From Salinispirillum marinum (lineage in GTDB: Bacteria > Pseudomonadota > Gammaproteobacteria > Pseudomonadales > Natronospirillaceae): DNA of 64,000 bases. The stretch is taken from NCBI RefSeq assembly GCF_042651565.1, contig NZ_JBHSDF010000002.1. One strand, given 5' to 3'. Shown here in pieces: positions 36,276-44,030 of this stretch (position 1 is its first letter; each line of letters begins with the position of its first letter). Position numbers and translations under genes: made by a program. The notes beneath the pieces are model-generated. The model did no database searches and had not been told where the DNA came from. It saw only the letters and a list, made by a program, of their open reading frames with translations.

Positions 36276-36419
36276 AGGGCTCTCGGGGTATGCCTCTGGC
36301 GCTCCACGGCAGGCCGGGAGTGACTGAGAAAAATGATTGTGCATTTTTCTCCCCCTGCGGGCGCCTGGTGGCGGTGTCAATTGCTATCGCAATTGATCGC
36401 ACCTTGAGGCATACGCCCT
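36276..36419 (-). repeat. dispersed hairpin element, copy C, split by a 76-bp insert
   Basis: On the minus strand the copy has the family arms (TATGCCTC with GAGGCATA; AGGGC with GCCCT) and the tip CTCCCGGCCTGCCGTGGAG. The left side of the tip is cut: between GTGCG and ACTCCC lie 76 extra bases (36322-36397). The insert itself holds two perfect hairpins, GAGAAAAATG/CATTTTTCTC at 36326-36351 and TCAATTGC/GCAATTGA at 36377-36396. It lies between the rpsT terminator and copy D. Confidence 0.75.
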
Positions 36420-36510
36420 GCGCCCTGCTTGAACCCAAGGCCAAAGCCAGAAAAAGCAGATTAAGAATCAGTCAGTCCGCTTTCATATTACACCATGATA
36501 CTGAACTGCA

Positions 36511-36587
36511 ATGGGCGTAGGGTGTGTGCCATAAAGCGCGCCTTTCGGCCTGCCGTGAAGCGCTATTGGCACACCCCGAAAGCCCAT
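36511..36587 (+). repeat. dispersed hairpin element, copy D
   Basis: This 77-bp copy has the outer arm ATGGGC with GCCCAT, the GTA/GAAA internal loop, the inner arm GTGTGCCA with TGGCACAC, and a tip containing CGGCCTGCCG. Compared with copy A, G-C pairs in the arms and tip are replaced by A-T and the reverse on both sides together. It lies 22 bp from the end of the pirin gene. Confidence 0.82.
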
Positions 36588-36609
36588 GGTGTCCCATGCA
36601 AGTAGAAAG

Positions 36610-37440
36610 CTACGAAACCAATCGCCCGGACTGATAGTCTCGAATCGCTTGTTCGATTTCCTGCGGTGTGTTCATCACGAACGGACCATACTGCACAATA
36701 GGTTCTTTCAACGGCTGGCCAGCGATCAACAATGCACCGCTGTGAGCTTGCGCGGAGATGCTCACTGAATCGCCCTCGCTCAACACCGCCACTTCGCCTT
36801 CACGAATGACCTGACCTGCTACATTCAACTCACCCTTGTACGCGTAGATAAACCCGGTATGCTCGGCGGGCAAGTCGTGCTCAAATTCACCTGCTTGCTC
36901 CCAGCGCACATCAAAGAAGCGTGGTTGAGTAGCCACGCCACTGACTGGCCCGGTTACACCCTTCAAGGAACCTGCCAACACACGCACTTTACCCACGGGC
37001 ACATCCACTTCGGGTACATCGCTGGCCGGAATATCCTGATAGCGCGGGTCGATCATTTTGTCTTTCGCTGGCAGGTTTACCCACAGCTGGAAGCCCCACA
37101 GCAAGCCATTTTCCTGCTGTGGCATTTCTTCATGAATAATGCCGCGCCCCGCCGTCATCCATTGAATAGAGCCTGGCCCTAAATAGCCTTCGCTGCCCAT
37201 GTGGTCACGGTGGCGCACACTGCCTTCGATCAGGTAGGTCACGGTTTCAAAGCCCCGGTGTGGGTGCGATGGAAAGCCCGCAATATAGTCGTTCGGGTCG
37301 TCTGACTTAAATTCATCCAGCATTAAGAAAGGATCCAAACGCTGCAAGTACGGGTTGCCGATAATGCGTGACAGGCTAACGCCTGCGCCGTCCTGAGTCG
37401 GCATACCTTTCGCCAAGCGGGCAACAGTTCTCGTGGTCAT
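36610..37440 (-). CDS. pirin family protein (YhhW-like)
   Basis: Pirins are bicupin, usually iron-binding, cytoplasmic proteins; bacterial members can show quercetin 2,3-dioxygenase activity or modulate metabolic enzymes. The N-terminal cupin shows FPSHPHRGFETVTYLIEG and GIIHEEMP, which hold the expected metal ligands. The C-terminal cupin is more divergent. I use ATG 37440, which has GAGG at good spacing, over ATG 37446. It is divergent from a LysR gene, a common arrangement suggesting that regulator controls it. The in vivo substrate is unknown. Confidence 0.9.
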   Translation of the reverse strand: MTTRTVARLAKGMPTQDGAGVSLSRIIGNPYLQRLDPFLMLDEFKSDDPNDYIAGFPSHPHRGFETVTYLIEGSVRHRDHMGSEGYLGPGSIQWMTAGRGIIHEEMPQQENGLLWGFQLWVNLPAKDKMIDPRYQDIPASDVPEVDVPVGKVRVLAGSLKGVTGPVSGVATQPRFFDVRWEQAGEFEHDLPAEHTGFIYAYKGELNVAGQVIREGEVAVLSEGDSVSISAQAHSGALLIAGQPLKEPIVQYGPFVMNTPQEIEQAIRDYQSGRLVS

Positions 37441-37550
37441 GATCATTACCTCTTCATTTGAGTGATGCGGTTAGAGTAGACCCTCTATCGGCACTTGAAT
37501 AACGGAATAATCTGGCGGATGATTTCAAAAAGTTTGAATGAGTGCCGAAC

Positions 37551-38462
37551 ATGGCTCACAACCCGATTACCATCGACCTGATCAAAACACTCGACGCCAT
37601 TGACCGACATGGGAGCTTCGCGGCGGCAGCCGAGCAATTGCACAAAGTGCCTTCGGCCCTGACCTACACATTGCAAAAGTGCGAAAAAGACCTCGACATC
37701 ACCTTGTTTGACCGCAGCGGCCACCGCGCCGAATGGACGGAGAGTGCGCGCCATATCCTGAAGGAAGGCCGCCATATTCTGACTTCACTCGACAATTTGG
37801 CGCACAGTTCACAACGCCTTGCCGAAGGCTGGACGACCCAATACAGCCTCGCGGTTGATCACGTATTGGATTTCAGTCAAGTCGTACCGCTGCTCAGTAA
37901 GGCGCAGCTGGATATCCCCTGGGTGCCTATACATATTCAACAGGGTACCTTGTCAGGTACTTGGGAGTTACTGATCAATCATCAGGTGGATTTGGTCTTA
38001 GCTCCGAATTTGTCGAAGCCCAACGCATCGGGTATTCAGACACGCGTCATTGGCTCAATGCAAATGGTGCTGGCGGTGGCGGGAAGCCATCCCTTAGCGG
38101 CCATTGATCGGGCGATTACTGAAGACGACATGGCCGATTTCCCGGTGGTGACTGTGAAGGACACCGCTCGCCAAATCGCTCCATTGACCGCCGGCATTCG
38201 CAAGCGCAAGCGCGAAATCATGGTGCCGGACATGGCAACCAAGATCATCGCGCAGAAACAGGGGTTGGGTATCGGCTTTCTGCCCTTACATCGCATTCAA
38301 AAGGAAATTTTCGCGGGTGAGCTGATCGTCAAAGAACTGGTTGAACAACCGGATGTGGCGGACATTCAGATCGTCGCCGGTTGGCGACAAGGCGACAACG
38401 ACAAAACCCACCAGTGGATGATGCAACACCTTGACCTCATTCAAATGCAGTCCATGCCCTAA
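37551..38462 (+). CDS. LysR-family transcriptional regulator
   Basis: This ~303-residue protein has the LysR N-terminal winged helix-turn-helix (LIKTLDAIDRHGSFAAAAEQL, with SALTYTLQKCEKDLDITLF as the recognition region) and a C-terminal effector-binding fold. It is transcribed away from the pirin gene with a 110-bp shared spacer, so it most likely regulates that gene and itself. I chose ATG 37551; GTG 37542 would add three residues. Directly after its TAA stop, in the same frame, begins the remnant of a transporter gene. Confidence 0.9.
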   Translation: MAHNPITIDLIKTLDAIDRHGSFAAAAEQLHKVPSALTYTLQKCEKDLDITLFDRSGHRAEWTESARHILKEGRHILTSLDNLAHSSQRLAEGWTTQYSLAVDHVLDFSQVVPLLSKAQLDIPWVPIHIQQGTLSGTWELLINHQVDLVLAPNLSKPNASGIQTRVIGSMQMVLAVAGSHPLAAIDRAITEDDMADFPVVTVKDTARQIAPLTAGIRKRKREIMVPDMATKIIAQKQGLGIGFLPLHRIQKEIFAGELIVKELVEQPDVADIQIVAGWRQGDNDKTHQWMMQHLDLIQMQSMP

Positions 38463-38732
38463 GATGCCCTATTCATCTGCTCGGTGCTACTCTCGCAAGC
38501 AATGTCGAACGTACCAGCCAATATATTGCTGGCTGAATTCACGTCCGATTGGCGCACCCTGGCGTGGGGAGTGAGCGTGGGCGGCTTAGGCTTTATGTTG
38601 GGCTCCTTGGCGAACCTGATTGCGCTGCGACTGGCTCGCCAGCCCGGACTGTGGAAAGAATTTCATGCGTGGAGCCTACCCCTGTTTGCCGTCTCTCTGC
38701 TGCTAGGCGGGTGGCTTAACGCATTGCATTAA
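38463..38732 (+). pseudogene. C-terminal remnant of an SLC13/ArsB-like ion transporter
   Basis: The frame opens right after the LysR stop and reads ALFICSVLLSQAMSNVPANI, then GSLANLIALRLARQPGLW and a final hydrophobic helix ending WLNALH. The SNVPA helix and the GSLANLIALR motif resemble the last two helices of the ArsB/NhaD/CitMHS permease superfamily (YbiR-like). Only about 90 of the usual ~400 residues are present and there is no upstream part. GTG 38484 or ATG 38502 could start a short 76-82-residue membrane protein, but a degraded gene is more likely. It ends in a stop overlapping that of the convergent ferredoxin gene. Confidence 0.65.
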
Positions 38733-38998
38733 CGGCGTAGCTCACTTAAACCAACGTCTCCGATCGGATAAGCGATGCAAGGCAAGATAAACCCCTCTCT
38801 TCGTGCTGCTTCGTCTAAACCATAGGGGGTACGGCCACGGTAATCGATATGTCCCGCCACCAACCGGTACCGACACACCCCGCAAGCGCCGTTAATGCAG
38901 GCTTTGCGCAGCGCCAATCCCTGTCCCAACAACGCTTCATAAAGCGTTTTGTCCGGCTCTATTTCGAACGCTTGCTGCGCGATGGTTAATGTCACCAT
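38729..38998 (-). CDS. plant-type 2Fe-2S ferredoxin
   Basis: This 89-residue protein has the ferredoxin cluster motif with Cys34, Cys39 and Cys42 (KACINGACGVCRY) and the fourth ligand Cys74 (FILPCIAYP). That is the spacing C-x4-C-x2-C-xn-C of plant-type 2Fe-2S ferredoxins. It is a stand-alone electron carrier; no partner reductase or oxygenase is next to it. It lies 4 bp after argO on the same strand, so the two may be co-transcribed, though a functional link is not obvious. Confidence 0.9.
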   Translation of the reverse strand: MVTLTIAQQAFEIEPDKTLYEALLGQGLALRKACINGACGVCRYRLVAGHIDYRGRTPYGLDEAARREGFILPCIAYPIGDVGLSELRR

Positions 38999-39002
38999 AC
39001 AT

Positions 39003-39608
39003 TTATCCGTGCCAAACTAAGGAAACCGCCACCACAACCAACAATGCCGACATGCCCGCATCAAAAGCCCGCCAACGGGCTGGCGAACGCAGATAACTGG
39101 CCAGTTTCGGAGCAAATCCGGTGAGCGCGGTAAACCACGTAAACGACGCTAAACAAGCCCCCAATACAAACCACGGCGGCGCTGCCTGTTGCGCACCAAT
39201 ACTGCCAATCAATACCACGGTATCAAGATACACATGCGGATTCAGTAGTGTAATAGCTAGCGCAGTGCCAGCGGTTTTCCAGCGCCCACCCAAGCCCGTC
39301 GCCAAATCTGCCTGCAAGCCTGAAGTACCCTGCCATGCTCGCCACGCCGACTGGCTCGCTAACCACAATAACAACGCCACACCAAGCCATGTCAGCACCG
39401 GCACGAGGTCAGGCACAATCGCCTGCACCCAATGAATTCCGTAGACGCCCAAAATAATCAAACCTGCATCACACAAAATACACACCATGGCGATAACACC
39501 GCGATGTCCACCACGCATACTCTGGCTCAACACCCAAGCATTTTGCGCACCGATCGCTACGATCAAGCCGATGGTGACCACAAAGCCGGTTAACAGCGAC
39601 CACAGCAT
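39003..39608 (-). CDS. argO: LysE/ArgO-family amino acid exporter
   Basis: ArgO exports arginine (and lysine analogues) across the inner membrane. The 201-residue protein has six hydrophobic helices and the family motif GLIVAIGAQNAWVLSQ near the N-terminus, and ALAITLLNPHVYLDTVVLIG in the middle. It is divergently transcribed from an ArgP-like regulator, the same arrangement of partners seen in E. coli and in Corynebacterium lysE-lysG, which supports basic amino acids as substrate. Confidence 0.92.
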   Translation of the reverse strand: MLWSLLTGFVVTIGLIVAIGAQNAWVLSQSMRGGHRGVIAMVCILCDAGLIILGVYGIHWVQAIVPDLVPVLTWLGVALLLWLASQSAWRAWQGTSGLQADLATGLGGRWKTAGTALAITLLNPHVYLDTVVLIGSIGAQQAAPPWFVLGACLASFTWFTALTGFAPKLASYLRSPARWRAFDAGMSALLVVVAVSLVWHG

Positions 39609-39713
39609 AACTATCCCTCACCTTTATTTGGACAACAGTTTCATTTGGGCAAGATAGCAGCGTGGCGTATCATTAATCCAACACATAATTCTTCTGCATC
39701 ATAAGAGTATCTA

Positions 39714-40583
39714 ATGATTGATTATCGAGGTCTGCAAGCCCTTGCCATGGTGATCGAGCATGGCGGCTTTGAACGCGCCGCGCGTCACCTGTTTATCACA
39801 CAATCGGCGGTTAGCCAGCGCGTAAAACACTTGGAAGCACTGATCGGCCAACCGGTTTTGATGCGCACTACGCCGCCCAAGGCCACAGCCATGGGCCAGC
39901 GTTTGCACAGCCACTGGCAGCAGGTACGATTATTGGAGGCGGGACTGGGCATTGCCAGCACGCCCAATCAACTCACGGTGCGTTTAACCGTAAACGCCGA
40001 CTCGCTGGCAACCTGGTTACCCGAAGCCTTGGTTTTACCCGACCATCCCAATGTTTCTTTTGATCTGTTAGTGGAAGATCAGGCGGTTGGGCTGCGTCGG
40101 ATGCGCCAAGGCGAGGTGATGGCGTGCTTATGCGCCAGTGCCGAACCGGTAAACGGCGGTCGCGTCGCCTTCTTGGGGTATTTACGTTACCGGGCCGTAG
40201 CCTCGCCCGAGTTTATTGCGAACTATGGGTTAAAGGACCTTTCCCGGCTACCGGATGCGCCCTGTTTGGTGTTTAACCGCGATGACCCATTGCAGCACGA
40301 ATTTTTGGCGACGGTAGTGGGTGGAACACCCCAACGCATACATTACTGCCCCTCATCGGAAGGCTTTGTTGAGGCCACTCGCGTCGGCCTCGGCTACGGG
40401 ATGATTCCAGAACTGCAATTCCGTGACTTGCTCGCCAGTGGCGAGTTGGTCGACGTTGTGCCCGGTTATGCCCTATCTACCCCGCTTTACTGGCACTATT
40501 GGCAAACGGAAAGTGATGTCATGCTGAACCTGCGTACACAGGTGATTAAGATCGCCAAACAGCGATTGTTGGCGGAAGCCTAA
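39714..40583 (+). CDS. argP: LysR-type regulator ArgP
   Basis: ArgP (IciA) activates the argO exporter when arginine is present. The 289-residue protein shows the HTH region GLQALAMVIEHGGFERAARH and ITQSAVSQRVKHLE, matching the ArgP/LysG subfamily. It is divergent from argO with a 105-bp spacer that contains TTCTT and AAGAG half-sites around a short AT-rich stretch, a possible ArgP/RNA polymerase region. The pairing strongly supports the name. Confidence 0.92.
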   Translation: MIDYRGLQALAMVIEHGGFERAARHLFITQSAVSQRVKHLEALIGQPVLMRTTPPKATAMGQRLHSHWQQVRLLEAGLGIASTPNQLTVRLTVNADSLATWLPEALVLPDHPNVSFDLLVEDQAVGLRRMRQGEVMACLCASAEPVNGGRVAFLGYLRYRAVASPEFIANYGLKDLSRLPDAPCLVFNRDDPLQHEFLATVVGGTPQRIHYCPSSEGFVEATRVGLGYGMIPELQFRDLLASGELVDVVPGYALSTPLYWHYWQTESDVMLNLRTQVIKIAKQRLLAEA

Positions 40584-40589
40584 ACACTA

Positions 40590-41042
40590 CTACTCCATCG
40601 GCGATCGTTTCGGTAGCCAATGCTTCTGCATTTCAATAAAGGTTAAGGAGGCTGACCATGTAATGAGCGCAAAACCCACCAACGCTTCTGTTCCGAGCAC
40701 AAACCGAATAGGCCCTTCCGCCCAAATATCACCATAGCCTACGGTCGTGTAGGTAACGGCCGACAAATAAACCGTATCCAAAAAGCCGACGGCGTAGTGT
40801 GCGTGTATCTGACCTGCACCATCGAACAGTAATAAAAACCAAACCAGCGCAGCAAAGAGCCAGATTTCAACCACATGCAGCGCCAATATGCCAAACATCA
40901 ACAATACCATGCGAACCCGTGGAGGATACCCTGGACGCTCCATCTGACGACTAAACCACACAAACACTTCAAAATGCAGAATGACGATGACACCCACAAA
41001 CAACAAGGTGCTGAGCGCAATTAAAAAATAGACCGGTTCCAC
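40590..41042 (-). CDS. two-transmembrane potassium channel family protein
   Basis: This 150-residue membrane protein has a K+ selectivity filter, TTVGYGD, at residues 99-105, preceded by the pore helix FLDTVYLSAVTY. Hydrophobic segments lie at about 5-29, 45-72 and 113-135, so there are two core helices around the pore plus an extra N-terminal helix. There is no regulatory RCK or cyclic-nucleotide domain. It starts at GTG 41042. The neighbours give no hint of a specific role. Confidence 0.85.
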   Translation of the reverse strand: MEPVYFLIALSTLLFVGVIVILHFEVFVWFSRQMERPGYPPRVRMVLLMFGILALHVVEIWLFAALVWFLLLFDGAGQIHAHYAVGFLDTVYLSAVTYTTVGYGDIWAEGPIRFVLGTEALVGFALITWSASLTFIEMQKHWLPKRSPME

Positions 41043-41172
41043 TAACAGGCTTCTCCAACAGCATCAATTTATGACAACGCCAACAAAAGCATTGCGCAGG
41101 CCTACCGTAGCCTATGTGTGTTCTATCACGTATCCTACTGCGCATGCTTAATGGTTCACAATGGAAAACTGC

Positions 41173-41937
41173 ATGAAACTGCACTACCGAACCCAAGGCG
41201 ATGGCGAACCCGTCATCATTATTCACGGCCTGTTCGGCGATGGTCTGAACTGGGGCGGCGTCAGCCGTATTTTGAAAGACCACTTCCGCTTGATCTTACC
41301 CGACATGCGCAACCATGGTCGCTCGCCGCATAACAATGATATTCGCTATACCACCATGGCGGCTGATATTGCGGCCTTGATGGATGATCTTAATCTCCCC
41401 AAAGCGCATATTGTTGGCCATTCCATGGGCGGCAAAATTGCGATGACCTTTGCCCTACAACACCCGGAACGGGTAAGCAGTTTAACGGTGGTGGATATTG
41501 CCCCGAAACGATATCCCATACGCCACCGCGATGTATTTGCCGGTTTACTCGCCGTGGTCGAAGCGAAACCTCAAACGCGACAAGATGCTGAAGCGATCTT
41601 ACAAGAACATATTCAAACCACGGATGTACGAACGTTTATCCTAAAAAACCTGGAGCGCACCGATCAGGGCTTCCAATGGCGGATCAACTGGCAGGCTTTG
41701 TATGGACACTACGAAGATTTAGCGGATTTTCCGGTTGAATCGGGGAAGTACACCGGCCCAACACAGTTTTTAGTCGGGGAGCTTTCCGATTACGTCAGCA
41801 AAGAAGACCAGCCCACCATTACGGGGCTTTTTCCCAATGCCAAAGGTCGAATCGTCGGCGGCACCGGACACTGGTTGCACGCGGAAAAGCCGGAATTAGT
41901 AGCGGAGTGGATTAGAAAGTTTATTTTAGCCGTATAG
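41173..41937 (+). CDS. alpha/beta hydrolase, YbfF-like acyl-CoA/esterase
   Basis: This is a ~254-residue esterase of the YbfF group, active on short acyl esters or acyl-CoA in the cytoplasm. Visible are the oxyanion loop IIHGLFGDGLNWGG, DMRNHGRSPH, the nucleophile elbow VGHSMGGK with Ser84, and the catalytic His in GTGHWLHAEKPE. I chose ATG 41173; ATG 41161 adds four residues. A hairpin 6 bp past its stop separates it from convergent phoX. Confidence 0.9.
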   Translation: MKLHYRTQGDGEPVIIIHGLFGDGLNWGGVSRILKDHFRLILPDMRNHGRSPHNNDIRYTTMAADIAALMDDLNLPKAHIVGHSMGGKIAMTFALQHPERVSSLTVVDIAPKRYPIRHRDVFAGLLAVVEAKPQTRQDAEAILQEHIQTTDVRTFILKNLERTDQGFQWRINWQALYGHYEDLADFPVESGKYTGPTQFLVGELSDYVSKEDQPTITGLFPNAKGRIVGGTGHWLHAEKPELVAEWIRKFILAV

Positions 41938-41942
41938 AAAAC

Positions 41943-41965
41943 CGGGGAGGGACGAGCCCTCCCCG
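41943..41965 (-). terminator. terminator between the esterase gene and phoX
   Basis: A perfect 9-bp stem (CGGGGAGGG with CCCTCCCCG) and a 5-nt loop lie between two convergent genes. On the minus strand the stem is followed by GGTTTTC, so it most likely ends phoX transcription. It may act both ways. Confidence 0.75.
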
Positions 41966-41971
41966 AGTGCT

Positions 41972-43825
41972 TTAGGCACCAATAACACCGCCATCTTCAC
42001 GATAGATTGTGATCACCGATGAACGCGGCACACCATCACGACCTGCATTCGGCCAAGCGCCCGTTGGGTGCTGGATCCCTACCATCATGGCGCGATGGTC
42101 GTCACTGAACGTAATACCCGTCACTTCACAGCCAACCGGCCCCACCATAAAACGGCGGATATGGCCTGTTACCGGATCACCACACAACATCATGTTGTTG
42201 CCTTGACCGGCATAACGACCTTCATTGCTGAAGTTACCATCGGTTTGGATCCACAAGCGACCGAAACGGTCGAACGCCAATCCATCCGGGCTGTTGAACA
42301 TATTCTCCGCCGTAATGTTGTCACTGCCGGCATACAGACCCGTTTGAGTTGTCGGGTTACCGGCCACTGCGTACAGGTCCCACCCAAAACGATCGGAAGT
42401 ATGATCACCATTGTGCGGCGTCCAGCGTACAATTTGACCAAAATGGTTTTCTGCCCGTGGGTTCGGACCATTCGTCGTTTCCGCTGTACGGCGGCTATTG
42501 TTGGTCAAGGCACACAAGACCATAGGGGCTGAGGGGTGCACCGTGACCCACTCCGGACGGTCCATTGTGGTTGCACCCACGAAGGTCGCCGCCTCACGTG
42601 CCCGCACCAACACATCGGCTTCATCTCGGAAACCATTGCTGGGCGTTAAACCGTTGCGACCGAACGTCAGTTCCAACCAGTCGCCGCTGCCATTTTCGTT
42701 AAACCGTGCCGCATAGAGCGTGCCCTGTTCCAGCAGGTCTGCATTGCGTGAGGGATTGTTGGCGTCGTACAGATCACGCGACACAAACTTATAGATGAAC
42801 TCGGCGCGCTCGTCGTCACCCATGTACACTACCGCACGACCATCTTTATTGATCGTCACTGCTGCGTTTTCGTGCTTGAACCGTCCTAACGCCGTACGCT
42901 TTTTCGGCGTTGAATTCGGGTTCATCGGATCAATTTCCACAATCCAACCAAACCGATTCGCTTCGTTCGGCTCTTGCGCGACATTGAAACGGCGCTCATG
43001 TGGCCACCACTGGTAACCGAAACCACCAGTGCTTAAACCATAGCGCTGCTGTGCCGGGGTGAACGTCGTACCTTCTGGCGCCCCAAAATAACCGTTGAAG
43101 TTCTCTTCACAAGTTAAGTAGGTGCCCCATGGCGTGCGGCTGGCACCACAGTTATTCAAGGTACCAAGCACGCGACGACCGGAAGTATCTTCCGACGTTT
43201 TCACATATTCTGTACCGGCAACAGGCCCGGTCAGTTCAAACTCACTGTAACCGTGTAAGCGACGGTTCAAGTTTGAGGACTTTTTATACGCCCATTCACC
43301 GTTACGGTTGCGTTCCAGCTCCACCACGGTGACGCCGTGCGCATACAGCCCACGCCGCACATCATCTGCGGTTTTCGCGGCTTCACCGTGCGTAAACAGG
43401 TATTCATCATTGTAGTATTCGCTGTTCACGGCCAGTACGGCCCGGTTGGGGTCCATTGACCCATCGGCGTTGGTCAGGTGGTAGAGCTCCATGCCATCTG
43501 TGTTGTCACCAAACTGGCCAGCTTGTGCTTCTGCATTGTTGCTGCGTGAGAATTCCGGTGCACCACGCAAAACCGGGTCACCCCATGACATCAGCACATC
43601 GTAACGGTAACCCGGCGGCAGCATGATGTCGTCTGCCGTGCTGGTGGGTATATTGTCAAAGCTCATTAACGTTGTGGCTTGGTTTACCGCCGCGGCCACG
43701 CCGGATACGCCACCCATGAAGGCTGTCGCACCCACTGCACCACCCATTTTCAACAGACTGCGACGACTGACCGCAGAATCAATTAAACGGTCAAATTCAA
43801 CCGGCTTATTATTATCATCAACCAT
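41972..43825 (-). CDS. phoX: Tat-exported alkaline phosphatase PhoX
   Basis: PhoX is a calcium- and iron-dependent phosphatase that releases phosphate from organic phosphoesters in the periplasm. The 617-residue protein has a twin-arginine signal (SRRSLLKMGGAVGATAFMGG). It has conserved PhoX segments such as LNNCGASRTPWGTYLTCEEN (with the cysteine that contacts the iron site in the known structure), GRFKHENAAV and PEWVTVHPS. AGGGG precedes ATG 43825, which is preferred to an ATG at 43855. Upstream lies a tandem Pho box, so induction by phosphate starvation through PhoB is expected. Confidence 0.93.
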   Translation of the reverse strand: MVDDNNKPVEFDRLIDSAVSRRSLLKMGGAVGATAFMGGVSGVAAAVNQATTLMSFDNIPTSTADDIMLPPGYRYDVLMSWGDPVLRGAPEFSRSNNAEAQAGQFGDNTDGMELYHLTNADGSMDPNRAVLAVNSEYYNDEYLFTHGEAAKTADDVRRGLYAHGVTVVELERNRNGEWAYKKSSNLNRRLHGYSEFELTGPVAGTEYVKTSEDTSGRRVLGTLNNCGASRTPWGTYLTCEENFNGYFGAPEGTTFTPAQQRYGLSTGGFGYQWWPHERRFNVAQEPNEANRFGWIVEIDPMNPNSTPKKRTALGRFKHENAAVTINKDGRAVVYMGDDERAEFIYKFVSRDLYDANNPSRNADLLEQGTLYAARFNENGSGDWLELTFGRNGLTPSNGFRDEADVLVRAREAATFVGATTMDRPEWVTVHPSAPMVLCALTNNSRRTAETTNGPNPRAENHFGQIVRWTPHNGDHTSDRFGWDLYAVAGNPTTQTGLYAGSDNITAENMFNSPDGLAFDRFGRLWIQTDGNFSNEGRYAGQGNNMMLCGDPVTGHIRRFMVGPVGCEVTGITFSDDHRAMMVGIQHPTGAWPNAGRDGVPRSSVITIYREDGGVIGA

Positions 43826-43876
43826 GTTATTTCCCCTGAAGTTTGGATTGAGCATTTACTCAAAAACGCAGGAGAG

Positions 43877-43932
43877 ATTTTCTAGGGGCAAGTTGACAAA
43901 ATGACGACGATTTTATGGCAATTTGACGACAG
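43877..43932 (-). promoter_or_regulatory. tandem Pho box and -10 element of phoX
   Basis: On the minus strand four 7-mers follow at exact 11-bp steps: CTGTCGT, TTGCCAT, TCGTCGT and TTGTCAA (43932 down to 43893). They resemble the CTGTCAT half-site of PhoB with 4-bp AT-rich spacers. Eight bases later comes TAGAAA (43879-43884), a -10 at the distance usual for PhoB-activated promoters that lack a -35. A leader of about 45 nt would end at ATG 43825. Confidence 0.85.
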
Positions 43933-43976
43933 TTGAGATGTGAACGTTAACGCAACGTCCAGAAGATGACAGACAC

Positions 43977-44003
43977 AAAAAAGCCGGCTAATGCCGGCTT
44001 TTT
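43977..44003 (-). terminator. intrinsic terminator of the porin-like gene
   Basis: The stem GCCGGC pairs with GCCGGC around TAAT, flanked by A6 and T5 tracts. On the minus strand it follows the porin stop by about 27 bp and ends in a T run. The symmetry means it could also stop plus-strand transcription. Confidence 0.9.
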
Positions 44004-44030
44004 AACTTCAATTAACCTTTAAGGGTCAGA

